Part shown: positions 14,790 through 22,657 of the stretch, piece after piece
Position numbering within the stretch: position 1 is the first letter of the stretch
How the letters are laid out: each line of letters opens with the position of its first letter
From: UBA1435 sp041663285
Lineage (GTDB): Bacteria; Patescibacteriota; Microgenomatia; UBA12405
Assembly (NCBI GenBank): GCA_041663285.1
Contig: JBAZSP010000015.1
Coordinates: 1-29,774 of the forward strand
Reading direction: 5' to 3'
Length of the DNA stretch: 29,774 nucleotides
Made by a program: the position numbers and the translations under genes
Notes under the pieces: model-generated
The model's database searches: none
Seen by the model: only the letters and a program-made list of their open reading frames with translations
Told to the model about the DNA's origin: nothing

Positions 14790-16319
14790 ATGACGATTTT
14801 AGCGGCAGTTATCGCACTGATGTACTGGGTTTGGCTAAAAAACGGCTGGTGGCAACTGGGATTGAGCGTAGTGAACACTGTATTTTTGGCCGGTATTTGG
14901 AAGGGTAAAAAAGAAATTAGGAAAAACAAATACTTGGTCGGGTTGTGGCTGGTTTCGCTGGCAATCGGCTGGTTTCAGACATGGCGGAATTATGAAGAAG
15001 TTAAAGTTGTAAGCATCCTTAGCCTGCTGGCCTTAAACGGATACCTGGCGGCCTTGGGGACAGAGCCGAAAGTGGCTTTGAGCTTGGGGAGAATTTGGAT
15101 GAGTGCCTGGAAAACGATTCCGGATTTTTTTGGTGAGATTTTTGGGCTTAGCAAATACCTGAAACAGTCAGCCCAAGTTAAAGTTAAAGGCCAGATTAAC
15201 TGGGGAAAAATTGGGATGGCAACAATTTTTGCGATTCCAATGATGCTGGTGTTTGGCGGATTATTTTATAGTGCTGATCCGATATTTGCCAATCTGGTAA
15301 ACAGAATCCACTTGCCGGTCATTAACATTTCGGGAAAAACGGTCTTTGAACTGGTGGCGACTGGGATTTGTTTTGGAGTGACGGCAACATTGGCAAAGTT
15401 TAAACTGGCGGACGAGAGGGAAGGTGAAGGTATGGAAAAGGATGAGGGGCTAAGGGACGGACTAATCTGGGCGTCGGGGGTGGTGGCCGGACTATTTGCG
15501 GTTTTTACAATTATCCAAGTCAGATACTGGGGAGTGTCGGGTGATGACTTGAGGCAAATGGGGATAACTTTCTCGGAATATACCCGGAAGGGCTATAGCG
15601 AAATGCTTCTAGCGGCCGGAGGAGCTTTGGGGCTGGCGTACCTGCTCAACCGGTTTAAGGGCTCCAGGGCGGCAGCTAAGATCGGGCTGGTGCTGTTGAC
15701 ACTAACCGTAATAATTGTTTTGTCGGCAACAAAAAGAAATTATCTTTACCAAGCAACTTACGGCTTTACCAGGATAAGGTTAATCGGCTATTTTTTGAGT
15801 GCCTGGATGGTAACGGCCTTAACTTTGGCCGGAATTAAAATTAACCAGACAAGGAACGACGATTGGTTTTTTAGAAAAGTAATTGCATTGACGGCAGTGG
15901 CGGTGCTGGCGGTTAATGTGGCCAATATTGATAAAATGATCGTGTCAATTAATCCGCCAAATTTGGGGTACGATACCGATTACTATTATGCGACAAACTT
16001 GTCGGCTGATGCGGCCGAATATTACCCGGTGGTTATTGAGGCCTTGGAGAAAAAACTAATTAGTCAAAATGTAAATTGGGAGGAATTGATGTGGATAAGG
16101 ATGGCTAATAGAGAGTTAATTGAAAAAACCGAATCTTTGCGAAGGCAACGGGAAAATAACTGGCAAAACCTGGCCAGATGGAACGGCAGCAGCGCTAAGG
16201 CGGTAAAAATACTGGAGAGCAACTGGGAGAAGCTGGGAGAAATTAACCGATTGATCGCGGAAAACGAGAAAAGGCTGGGAGAAATTGATTCGGCCAGAAG
16301 GAAGGACGGGCAAGGATAA
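14790..16319 (+). CDS. DUF4173-type multi-pass membrane protein
   Basis: 509 residues with about 10-11 membrane segments between residues 1 and 380, then a long soluble C-terminal part. The loop ITFSEYTRKGYSEMLLAAGG (about residues 261-280) is the signature of the DUF4173/DUF4153-like family, and SATKRNYLYQATYGFTRIRL follows it, as usual there. The last about 75 residues (RRQRENNWQNLARWNGSS onward) are Lys/Glu-rich and predicted helical, possibly coiled coil. The family has no proven function. It is alone in its transcription unit with a strong leaderless-type promoter. Confidence 0.82.
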   Translation: MTILAAVIALMYWVWLKNGWWQLGLSVVNTVFLAGIWKGKKEIRKNKYLVGLWLVSLAIGWFQTWRNYEEVKVVSILSLLALNGYLAALGTEPKVALSLGRIWMSAWKTIPDFFGEIFGLSKYLKQSAQVKVKGQINWGKIGMATIFAIPMMLVFGGLFYSADPIFANLVNRIHLPVINISGKTVFELVATGICFGVTATLAKFKLADEREGEGMEKDEGLRDGLIWASGVVAGLFAVFTIIQVRYWGVSGDDLRQMGITFSEYTRKGYSEMLLAAGGALGLAYLLNRFKGSRAAAKIGLVLLTLTVIIVLSATKRNYLYQATYGFTRIRLIGYFLSAWMVTALTLAGIKINQTRNDDWFFRKVIALTAVAVLAVNVANIDKMIVSINPPNLGYDTDYYYATNLSADAAEYYPVVIEALEKKLISQNVNWEELMWIRMANRELIEKTESLRRQRENNWQNLARWNGSSAKAVKILESNWEKLGEINRLIAENEKRLGEIDSARRKDGQG

Positions 16320-16354
16320 GAAAAGAGAGAGGAGAAAGTGATCGGGATAGTTTG

Positions 16355-16363
16355 TGATATGAT
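16355..16363 (+). promoter_or_regulatory. Extended -10 (TGATATGAT) for the small 16371 gene
   Basis: TGA then TATGAT at 16358-16363; ATG seven bases downstream. Confidence 0.55.
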
Positions 16364-16370
16364 GCGTTAT

Positions 16371-16622
16371 ATGCCTGGCTTTGAAAACGTGCGTCTTTTC
16401 CCAACGGTTGAGTGTGAAGCCGACGGAAGTACAAGAAAGGTAATAGTGAATGGTGACGATACTCTTTGGTGTCCCAGAAGCTGCCCAAGGGCTAGCCTCC
16501 CTCATAAGGCAAAAGTGGACAAGAGGACTTGGACAATTACAACTTGCCACACAAGGGGACAGGCACCGCTAAATAGGCTTGGACTGGGGCGTGTGTTGGG
16601 CCGGTTGAAACCGAGAATCTAG
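16371..16622 (+). CDS. Small Cys-containing unknown protein
   Basis: 83 residues from the ATG at 16371 (MPGFENVRLFPTVECEADG). The frame is open further up to 16338, but the -10 box TATGAT lies there, so the later ATG fits a leaderless message. Cysteines are found in VECEAD, LWCPRSCPR and TTCHTRG, a spacing that could bind zinc but matches no family I know. The C-terminus is basic (GLGRVLGRLKPRI). It lies 51 bases after the DUF4173 gene and converges with the next gene. A CPR/CPRS tripeptide also appears in the small products at 18258 and 18589. Confidence 0.5.
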   Translation: MPGFENVRLFPTVECEADGSTRKVIVNGDDTLWCPRSCPRASLPHKAKVDKRTWTITTCHTRGQAPLNRLGLGRVLGRLKPRI

Positions 16623-16640
16623 CTATCTTGGTCGGGTGAT

Positions 16641-17387
16641 TTAGGGGACTAAGGAGGAGCTGGTAATTTTTGACTTTGGAATCAGCTTTGAGAAATCGGG
16701 GATGCTGCCGGGAAGATGGCGGGACAGGCTTGAAAGTAACGAGGAGGGGCGGTGGCGGCAGGACCACTCGAGGCGGGATGCCTGACGATGAGCCTGATGG
16801 TAGGCAAAACCCCGATACATCAAAGAGCGCTCGTAGGCTTCGTGGAGCAAAACATAGGGTAAATCGGCGGGAGCTAGATCGTTGTCCAGCCAAATTTCGC
16901 CCGGGGGGACAAAGTCATAAACCAGATCATGGCCACCTTCGGTAAAGTCAACAAAGAAAACAGAACGGACCAGGCGACCGTTGACCAACCAAACGCAAAT
17001 TTTTGAGCCGGGGGCAGAGAGGCATTTTTGGTGGACTTTGGCGGCATCAGGAATACCTTTGGGGTTGATAACTTTGAGAAAATCGTTGCTACGGAAACGC
17101 TCGGCACGCTCTTTGGCGTCGGCCAAAACAAGAGCGCGATCATAGGAATTCCCCTGCTTCATTAACTGCCATTCAACCAAAAGATGGTCGATAAAAAAAC
17201 GGCGTTCGTCGGGGGCTGATTCGTGGTCGATCCAAAATTCGTTTTTGGGTATAAAAGAAAAATGGTAATGCTGACCAAAATTGGTAAATTCCCTATCAAT
17301 TTCAGACCGAATGACAACACCATCGACGGAGTAAATTTTGATGTGACCACGATGACCCAAAAGTTTGAGGCGAGGAGGGGTGACCAT
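16641..17387 (-). CDS. Unknown protein made of two copies of one domain
   Basis: 248 residues. Residues 16-97 and 129-211 align to each other: IKIYSVDGVVIRS / ICVWLVNGRLVRS, YHFSFIPKNEFWIDHESAPD / YDFVPPGEIWLDNDLAP, FIDHLLVEWQLMKQGNSYDRA / LLHEAYERSLMYRGFAYHQA. Each half keeps H-x3-E (His68/Glu72; His182/Glu186), a following Met, Gly and Tyr, and an Ala-rich helix. The second half has LLHEAYE, similar to the start of an HExxH metal site but without the second His in place. There is no signal or membrane segment. The last about 37 residues are Ser/Pro/Lys-rich. I cannot name the family; a metal-dependent or structural role is only a guess. Confidence 0.72.
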   Translation of the reverse strand: MVTPPRLKLLGHRGHIKIYSVDGVVIRSEIDREFTNFGQHYHFSFIPKNEFWIDHESAPDERRFFIDHLLVEWQLMKQGNSYDRALVLADAKERAERFRSNDFLKVINPKGIPDAAKVHQKCLSAPGSKICVWLVNGRLVRSVFFVDFTEGGHDLVYDFVPPGEIWLDNDLAPADLPYVLLHEAYERSLMYRGFAYHQAHRQASRLEWSCRHRPSSLLSSLSRHLPGSIPDFSKLIPKSKITSSSLVP

Positions 17388-17510
17388 AATTTATGATGAA
17401 TGATACAGGATTTGGTGAAAAATTGCTTCCGGCAAGGGGGATCACATTAAAATCGGGCAGACAGCATTAGGAGGAAAAACAGAAATGGAGAATAAAAAGT
17501 TGGGATGAGA

Positions 17511-18044
17511 TCAGTATGTAAAAGCATGTTCTTCTCTCTTACTCCAGCGATCACTTGGTTCATAGTTATATATTAACTGGAAAGGTTCCAGTGCAACTGT
17601 AAGATCCCAAATAGTGCCAGCCACGCCCGGGAGTGGGGGAATGAGATTAAGGCTCTTATCTTCGACATTAATTTCGACAGATGGACGCCCATCGGTTTGA
17701 CTAAATCTCATTGAGCAAACGTTCTTAGGCCTAGCTAGGCCTGAGGCTGGATCAGAAGGAAATTCTTTGGCAAAAACCGTCTTGGCTTGCCCAGGCGGGA
17801 CGCGTTCGATAAAATGGTCCACGCCCAACCAATAAGGATCCAGATCATCTTTTGGCTTACCACTCATAACCAGCTGACAAGCTTGGGCAATCAAAGTCTG
17901 CATAGGGGCAAGGCCGCGAGAGGCAAAAATCTTGGTCGACGAATTATCGGCTTTAAAAAAGGTGGTAAAAGCTGCGGCAACAGCCGAAGCCTCGGAGGAA
18001 AATGGTGGAGGATTTTCTGGCCCCTTAAGAGTATCAACAGACAT
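17511..18044 (-). CDS. Unknown soluble protein, 177 residues
   Basis: I use ATG at 18044 (MSVDTLKGPENPPPF). The frame is open to 18173, but the extra N-terminal residues are the translated palindrome at 18094-18149, and a TATAAT box sits between (18075-18070). The product has no signal or membrane segment; it has a helical Ala-rich stretch (about 17-60), then a beta-rich C-terminal half (KNVCSMRFSQ, PSVEINVEDKSLNLIPPLPG, IWDLTVALEPFQLIYNYEP). No family recognised. The spacer 17388-17510 before the next gene holds nothing notable. Confidence 0.7.
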   Translation of the reverse strand: MSVDTLKGPENPPPFSSEASAVAAAFTTFFKADNSSTKIFASRGLAPMQTLIAQACQLVMSGKPKDDLDPYWLGVDHFIERVPPGQAKTVFAKEFPSDPASGLARPKNVCSMRFSQTDGRPSVEINVEDKSLNLIPPLPGVAGTIWDLTVALEPFQLIYNYEPSDRWSKREEHAFTY

Positions 18045-18069
18045 ATTAAGAAAAATTTGTAATGAAATC

Positions 18070-18075
18070 ATTATA
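18070..18075 (-). promoter_or_regulatory. -10 box (TATAAT) for the 177-residue gene
   Basis: TATAAT on the minus strand, 25 bases before the ATG at 18044. The leader is therefore short but not absent. Confidence 0.55.
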
Positions 18076-18093
18076 CGACAAGAAAATAGGAGT

Positions 18094-18200
18094 GAGATTG
18101 CTTCTCCTCCAGAGGCGGATCCCTCCAGAGGCGGGCGGGCGCAATGACGTGAATAGGGGTAATGACCCGACAAAAGATTCGAGTTTAGGCGGGCGGAAGG
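18094..18200. repeat. GAGATTGC...GCAATGACG element with nested GGCGG palindromes
   Basis: GAGATTGCTTCTCCTCCAGA through GCGGGCGGGCGCAATGACG (to 18149), with two CCAGAGGCGG units inside. It is followed by a second partial unit ending AGTTTAGGCGGGCGGA near 18196. Confidence 0.8.
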
Positions 18201-18257
18201 GGGTGGTGGAGGATTGAGGTTGATTCATTGCCTGGGGGCAACAAAGTTTAAACCTAC

Positions 18258-18449
18258 TTAGGAGGTTTTGGCGGCGGCTTTTTTTGGAGTAGAGCGATGA
18301 CGGGGACGAGGGGCATGACTATTTTGTTCTAATAAACAGGTATCACAACGTCTAATAGACAGCAAATCGCGGGGACATTCCCTGTGCCCCGGATCCCTGC
18401 CTGACAACCTGGGGCACGCAGGCCTAACGGTTTCTCCTATGGGTATAAT
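18258..18449 (-). CDS. Possible small zinc-type protein with a non-ATG start
   Basis: The minus strand is open from just after a TAA (18458-18456) to TAA at 18260-18258, about 65 codons. The product would include RPACPRLSGRDPGHRECPRD, then RRCDTCLLEQ, and end in STPKKAAAKTS: four Cys in a zinc-finger-like pattern with a basic tail, typical of small Patescibacteria proteins. There is no ATG, GTG or in-frame early TTG before the first Cys; candidate starts are ATT (18449) or ATA (18446). A TATAAA box (18466-18461) ends 11 bases before the ATT, and TATAAT (18484-18479) is further up. The rest of 18174-18588 has no other gene. Confidence 0.4.
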   Translation of the reverse strand: MIPIGETVRPACPRLSGRDPGHRECPRDLLSIRRCDTCLLEQNSHAPRPRHRSTPKKAAAKTS

Positions 18450-18588
18450 TTTGTCTTAATTTATATGATGTAATAATTATTATACTGACTATATTGTGAG
18501 GATTCGGTAAGAATTTTAAAAGAGGAAATAGCTTTACTGACTTTATGAGCTTATAATTTAAATAGATTAACTATCGGTAAAACGAACT

Positions 18589-18837
18589 ATGTTAACTAGA
18601 GAATGTCGGTTTTGCGGTCAAGTTGTAGGACAATATGTTGTATCTACCAGAGAGATGTCTCCATCGGCAAAAGCCGTTACCTTGATTGCGGCACATTTGG
18701 TACCGAGAGAACCGGGGACAAAACCTCCAGATGTACCCCAAAGATGGATGACTGATGGATGGGAGACAACACCAGTGGGCGATCTGCCATGCCCAAGGAG
18801 CCCTGATGGTAAACATCAAGTAAAAGGGACAACCTAG
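18589..18837 (+). CDS. Small protein with CxxC motif
   Basis: 82 residues from ATG at 18589. It starts MLTRECRFCGQVVGQ, with CRFC as half of a zinc knuckle, and ends in LPCPRSPDGKHQVKGTT, whose Cys and His could complete the site. The middle (LIAAHLVPREPGTKPPDVPQ) is Pro-rich. TATAAT at 18552-18557 gives a leader of about 25 bases. No named family. Confidence 0.5.
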   Translation: MLTRECRFCGQVVGQYVVSTREMSPSAKAVTLIAAHLVPREPGTKPPDVPQRWMTDGWETTPVGDLPCPRSPDGKHQVKGTT

Positions 18838-18867
18838 ATATTGATTATTTGCGTTACAGCTGCACGG

Positions 18868-18894
18868 GTCGCCTACGCTAGGGCTGCGGCGGAC
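18868..18894. repeat. CGCCTACGC...GGCGGAC palindrome that supplies the VanW stop
   Basis: GTCGCCTACGCTAGGGCTGC then GGCGGAC: a variant of the second hairpin of the double-hairpin module at 1109-1133 and 22455-22483. The VanW-family gene's TAG stop and its last residues (GPPQP) lie inside it. Confidence 0.7.
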
Positions 18895-20605
18895 CGCGAC
18901 GGTAAACGGCGGCCCAAGGAACGAAATTGGAGGTAAAAGTTTTTTGATGGAGAACCTCGTCGCCCCGGGTAACGGTCCAATCGAAAGCAGTCTTGAGGCC
19001 GGCGACGGCGGTTTCTTCTTTAATTACTTTGCCCGGAGGTAAGGTGGGATCTTCTATGTAGCGGGCGGGCGGAGGCGGGGCGGCACCCCACTTGCGATAG
19101 TTTGTGATTTCGACCCGGCGGCCATCGGAAGTGCCATAAATCTCGTAGGTAAGGGATTTGTTGACACCATCATACAGGTTGCGGACTAAAACGTAATGAC
19201 CGGTATCGTTTACGAAACGAAGGTCCGGCTTGGGGATAAAGACGGTAGCGTCGTAACCCGGGGGCATATCTTCTTCGTAATAACCGACCCGATAGGCATG
19301 ATTTTGACGTTCGATAATATTGACACCGGCGTTGAGCATAGCCCGGAAAAGAGTGGTGGAAACCTGGCAGATACCACCACCGACGTCGAGCTCGGTGCGG
19401 CCCTGGCGGATGATATAGGCTTTTTTGAAACCCGCATCAACTGTAACTTCACCTAAATTTTCGATAAAAGAAAAGGTGGCTCCGGGCGGCACTAAAATAC
19501 GATTGACAATAGAAGCACCTTTTTCGACATTAAAATTCCGGGTGGCGTTGGAATGTTTGAAGGTGGAAGTCCCCCGTCCGAGAAGCTCTCTGATGCCCAA
19601 ATCATTAGCTGATTGGGTGGTTATTTGGGGATCAAGCTGCTTGAAGGGAATGGCCAGATCAAGCGACCGCGGATCGGAAAGCATGGAATCGAGGGTGGAA
19701 ATAAGGAGAGCGGTAAGCTCGTCTTCTTTGACCACTAAACCCGGGTGGGACGGCTGAAACTCCAAAACCCGGCCGTCTTGGAAATCAAAAACAGCATCCT
19801 GGGGAGACTGATTTAGCGACTGGGAGATGGAGGCGACGAATTGGCGGATTTGATCGTAGCTGGTGGTATTGTCGATATTGACCCAGGAGATTAAAGTTTT
19901 GTCGTCCAGAATAAAAGGGGCTGAACCACCGGTAAGATTGATGGTTTTGCCTATCAAGTTTTGGGCCTGGGCAAGAGCAGTGGCCACCTGACTTTCGGAG
20001 GCCAGAGAACCTGTTGGGACCAGAGGAATGGGAAGCGGCTGGGAAAGACTGTAGTTGGCAAAAGCAGCGGTGATAGCATTTTTTAGAGCCGGCTGATCGA
20101 TACTATAACCAACTTCGCCGGTCTTGACCACCAGAGCTTTGCCCTGGGAGGCATCGACTAAATCGAAACGAGTGGGAACAAAGGGCTTGCTGACCTGGCC
20201 GGAAAGATCGGAAAGATAACTATCGAGAGCGATATGATCATAAGAAATATCGAGAGGATAGGTGTGAGGTTGATAAGGATAGGTAAGGTAATGGAGAGGG
20301 CCGTGATTGAGAAAATCGAAAAGAAGGGAGGAAACAATTTTGTCGGAATCAAGCCGGGCGGAAACGGAGGCGACCGGGAGCTGATAAGTTTGGCTATCTA
20401 AACTAAAGGATAAATACTGGGGCAGAGGAAAATCGGCGGCCAGACGGGTGCGAATTTCGGACTTGGTGAGGCGGGAGTAATCGCGGTCGAGAAGAAAAGT
20501 GTGGGGTGAGGTACGGTTAAAACACCAGGCAAGAGGGATGGTGATGGCCACCAAGATCAGGGTCATGATTATGAGAAATGAGACAAAAAGGAATCGGGCT
20601 TTCAT
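18878..20605 (-). CDS. VanW family surface protein with G5-like C-terminal domain
   Basis: 575 residues. N-terminal membrane segment (about 5-27). Residues 40-330 hold two PG_binding_4-like halves (for example VVKTGEVGYSIDQPALKNAI and FQPSHPGLVVKEDELTALLI). The VanW domain spans about 345-480: LVPPGATFSFIENLG, KAYIIRQGRTELDVGGGICQ (391-413), VSTTLFRAMLNAG, ERQNHAYRVGYY. A G5-like segment follows (about 515-570, DPTLPPGKVIKEE). The protein should be anchored outside and bind or remodel peptidoglycan; VanW domains have been linked to transpeptidase-like activity, not proven here. The ATG overlaps the stop of the RNase H gene by four bases (ATGA), so the two are coupled. Confidence 0.92.
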   Translation of the reverse strand: MKARFLFVSFLIIMTLILVAITIPLAWCFNRTSPHTFLLDRDYSRLTKSEIRTRLAADFPLPQYLSFSLDSQTYQLPVASVSARLDSDKIVSSLLFDFLNHGPLHYLTYPYQPHTYPLDISYDHIALDSYLSDLSGQVSKPFVPTRFDLVDASQGKALVVKTGEVGYSIDQPALKNAITAAFANYSLSQPLPIPLVPTGSLASESQVATALAQAQNLIGKTINLTGGSAPFILDDKTLISWVNIDNTTSYDQIRQFVASISQSLNQSPQDAVFDFQDGRVLEFQPSHPGLVVKEDELTALLISTLDSMLSDPRSLDLAIPFKQLDPQITTQSANDLGIRELLGRGTSTFKHSNATRNFNVEKGASIVNRILVPPGATFSFIENLGEVTVDAGFKKAYIIRQGRTELDVGGGICQVSTTLFRAMLNAGVNIIERQNHAYRVGYYEEDMPPGYDATVFIPKPDLRFVNDTGHYVLVRNLYDGVNKSLTYEIYGTSDGRRVEITNYRKWGAAPPPPARYIEDPTLPPGKVIKEETAVAGLKTAFDWTVTRGDEVLHQKTFTSNFVPWAAVYRRGPPQP

Positions 20606-21018
20606 AGTCGGCTGTCCATTGCCTGATTGGCCAGCGAATCGGCCAAACAGTTTTGGGAACGGGGAATGGAGCGATAAGAAACAGGTAAACTTAGATGACG
20701 GATTAAATCGGAAGCGGCGGCAAAAAGAGGCTTGAGATTTGGGGCTTTGACTTTGTACCGGCCGCGGAGCTGATTGATGAGAAGCTCGGAATCGGAAAAA
20801 ATGTTCAGAGAAGCGGGAGAGTAGGCAGAAAGGTGATCCGTCAAATAAGCCAGTGCGGCTATTAAACCTAAATATTCGGCTTCGTTGTTGGTTTTGACAC
20901 CCAAAAACTTTTTACCCTGATAGAGAATGTCACCGGTGTCGTTTTTGAGGACAAAACCATAGCCGGCGATACCGGGATTGCCCCTGGCTCCCCCATCGGT
21001 ATAAATACTGATGACCAT
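20602..21018 (-). CDS. RNase HI family protein
   Basis: 138 residues from ATG at 21018. A longer frame would begin with TTG at 21033, but MVISIYTDGG is the normal family start and follows an AT-rich promoter-like stretch. The four catalytic acidic residues are visible: YTDGGARGNPG, NNEAEYLG, FSDSELLINQL and the late LADSLANQAMD. It is the short, dimer-type RNase H (RnhA-like ARH1/ypdQ group) that cuts RNA in RNA-DNA hybrids; the sequence does not show a hybrid-binding domain. First gene of an operon with vanW. Confidence 0.9.
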   Translation of the reverse strand: MVISIYTDGGARGNPGIAGYGFVLKNDTGDILYQGKKFLGVKTNNEAEYLGLIAALAYLTDHLSAYSPASLNIFSDSELLINQLRGRYKVKAPNLKPLFAAASDLIRHLSLPVSYRSIPRSQNCLADSLANQAMDSRL

Positions 21019-21108
21019 AAGTACAATTATCAATTATCTGATTGCGAAATACAACCCGATTATTCCATTAATCAATCTGCCAGAGATAGCCTACGGTGGC
21101 GGATAAGG

Positions 21109-21330
21109 CTATGTATTCGATCTAAAACCGGAACATCCGGTTGCTCCCGGGACTTCCGGAACCCGGGTTACTATAGGACCTGTATCTTTGAGTTTAATAA
21201 CATATGCACCAATTAGCATATCCGTGCATCGACCGCCTGTCCGCCGGCAAATAGGGGTTGCCGAGATACAGGCAACTCGAACGTCCAGGTCTGGATATCT
21301 TTCGGTAAGTTCGGGACTTAATTCAGCCAT
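21109..21330 (-). CDS. Small Cys-containing unknown protein, leaderless
   Basis: 73 residues from ATG at 21330 (MAELSPELTERYPDLDVRVA). The frame extends to 21348, but TATAAT (21342-21337) lies in that extension and ends six bases before this ATG. Four Cys (VACISATPICRR, GRCTDM, TGCSGF) could form two disulfides or a metal site. There is no signal peptide. The product is unknown, but the well-formed promoter makes it a likely real gene. Confidence 0.6.
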   Translation of the reverse strand: MAELSPELTERYPDLDVRVACISATPICRRTGGRCTDMLIGAYVIKLKDTGPIVTRVPEVPGATGCSGFRSNT

Positions 21331-21336
21331 AGCCGA

Positions 21337-21364
21337 ATTATAGTACAAACAACTTTATTGTCTA
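21337..21364 (-). promoter_or_regulatory. Promoter TAGACA-16-TATAAT, leaderless spacing
   Basis: On the minus strand, TAGACA (21364-21359), a 16-base spacer and TATAAT (21342-21337); ATG six bases later. Confidence 0.7.
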
Positions 21365-21532
21365 CATCCAGATACATCAAGTTATGGGCTAAAATTTTTT
21401 GTTTTGAGTGTAATATTTTTGTCAGAAGACAAGAGATTACCGGGGGCCGGTAGCGAACGGGTAATTAGGTGAGGTGGGAAATTTGTTTCTATTTTGCAGA
21501 AGAATTATTGCCAAAAAGAGATATAGGACGAG

Positions 21533-21538
21533 TAAAAT
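21533..21538 (+). promoter_or_regulatory. -10 box (TAAAAT) before the C39-like peptidase, GTG start
   Basis: TAAAAT then six bases to the GTG at 21545. Confidence 0.45.
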
Positions 21539-21544
21539 TAGTGG

Positions 21545-22270
21545 GTGGCGAGGCTTGGAAAAATAGTAACAGCGATAGCATGGATCGGGGTGCTGGTGGC
21601 GGTGGTGGCCGGCGGTAGCTGGCGGCGAAACGAACCGGGGATCGCGGGAACAACCCCGACGGCCAGTGAGTTAATAATCCTTCCGGAAAAGGTAGAATGG
21701 CCAGTGCCATTTACACCGCAGGCACCGCTAGGAAACTGGGCCGATATAAAGCAAGGGAACGGCTGCGAAGAAGCGTCGATGCTGATGGTAGATGCCTGGG
21801 CCAATAATAAAACACTGGAGCCGGCCAGAACGGCCGGAGAAATTGATAAGATTTCCGATTTTGCTTTTAAGGCTTTGGGGCATTTTCATGATATTTCTAA
21901 CGCCGATACATTAAGAGTCCTGAACGAGTATTTTGAATTTCAAAACGCTTATTTGGAAAAAGAGGCAAATTTGGAAAAGCTAAGAACTTTGATAGCTGAA
22001 GGGAGGGTGACAATCGCAGCGGTAGACGGAGACAGACTGGACAATCCAAACTACCAAATCCCGAGACCGGCCAACCACAAATTGGTGATTATTGGCTATG
22101 ATGACAAAACCAAAGAGTTTGTCACCAACGACCCGGGAACATCGAGAGGTAAGGGATACCGATACGGATATGACAAAATGCTTGAAGCGATAACCGACTA
22201 CCCTACCGGATACCGGGAATCGTTTGAGAAGGCGGAAAAGTCGGTGATAGTGGCGGGGAAACAGCCTTGA
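21545..22270 (+). CDS. C39-like cysteine peptidase, membrane anchored
   Basis: 241 residues with a GTG start. Membrane segment about 6-23, then a Peptidase_C39_2 type domain: VPFTPQAPLGNWADIKQG, then NGCEEASMLM with nucleophile Cys74; ANHKLVIIGYDD with His178; and FVTNDPGT with Asn195/Asp196. This is the papain-like triad, with Gln59 as possible oxyanion residue. No ABC transporter is attached, so this is the stand-alone surface type and not a bacteriocin exporter. Target unknown; cell-wall or host peptides are possible. TGA is used as the stop. Confidence 0.88.
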   Translation: MARLGKIVTAIAWIGVLVAVVAGGSWRRNEPGIAGTTPTASELIILPEKVEWPVPFTPQAPLGNWADIKQGNGCEEASMLMVDAWANNKTLEPARTAGEIDKISDFAFKALGHFHDISNADTLRVLNEYFEFQNAYLEKEANLEKLRTLIAEGRVTIAAVDGDRLDNPNYQIPRPANHKLVIIGYDDKTKEFVTNDPGTSRGKGYRYGYDKMLEAITDYPTGYRESFEKAEKSVIVAGKQP

Positions 22271-22279
22271 TTCAGGAAA

Positions 22280-22484
22280 CGGATATAACAACTTTGAAAC
22301 ATGAAACAGGAAACATGATTCATGAATAAGTCAAAGATCAAAGATCTCCACTATAGGCGGATTCACCTTTGGTGGAAAATATCAAATTTTCAAAACTTAA
22401 TTAAGAAATCCACCCCTAGCCCCTCCTTTCCCGATGCTTCGATCGGGACAGGTGATCCGCCTACGCTAAAGCTTCGGCGGACGA
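22280..22484. repeat. Partial modular repeat with double hairpin
   Basis: ACATGAAACAGGAAACATGA (shared with 2930-2955), AATATCAAATTTTCAAAAC, then TCCCGATGCTTCGATCGGGA and ATCCGCCTACGCTAAAGC followed by TTCGGCGGA (22429-22483). The same module order is seen at 954-1135 and 29356-29540. The spacer 22271-22657 holds no gene. Confidence 0.85.
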
Positions 22485-22513
22485 GGGGAAAGGGAGGTAG
22501 GTGACTTAAGAAT

Positions 22514-22544
22514 AAAAAACCCACGACCTTAAGGTCGGGGTTTT
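22514..22544. terminator. Bidirectional rho-independent terminator
   Basis: AAAAAACCC-ACGACC-TTAA-GGTCG-GGGTTTT. It serves the C39-like peptidase gene (plus strand) and the Nudix gene (minus strand), which converge here; the minus reading has the longer T run. Confidence 0.8.
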
Positions 22545-22548
22545 GTGT

Positions 22549-22646
22549 TCCGCTCCTGTCGGACTTTGTCCGACCATTTATAGCTTCAACACCGATTTTA
22601 CAATCGGGGCCCACCGGAGGCGGGTAAATTTTCGCTGTCTTGGAAT
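22549..22646. repeat. 98-bp 3'-end repeat, copy 1
   Basis: Matches 24778-24875 at 97 of 98 positions. It contains CCGATT-TTAC-AATCGG and CCACCGGAGGCGGG hairpins. It begins 11 bases after the Nudix stop (minus reading) and leads directly into the terminator. Confidence 0.93.
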
Positions 22647-22657
22647 TAAAAAAGGGA

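Noticed and set aside
18258..18480. Structured RNA gene (SRP RNA, tmRNA or RNase P RNA)
   Set aside because: None of the conserved cores of these RNAs could be found; the zinc-type open frame explains the GC-rich segment better.
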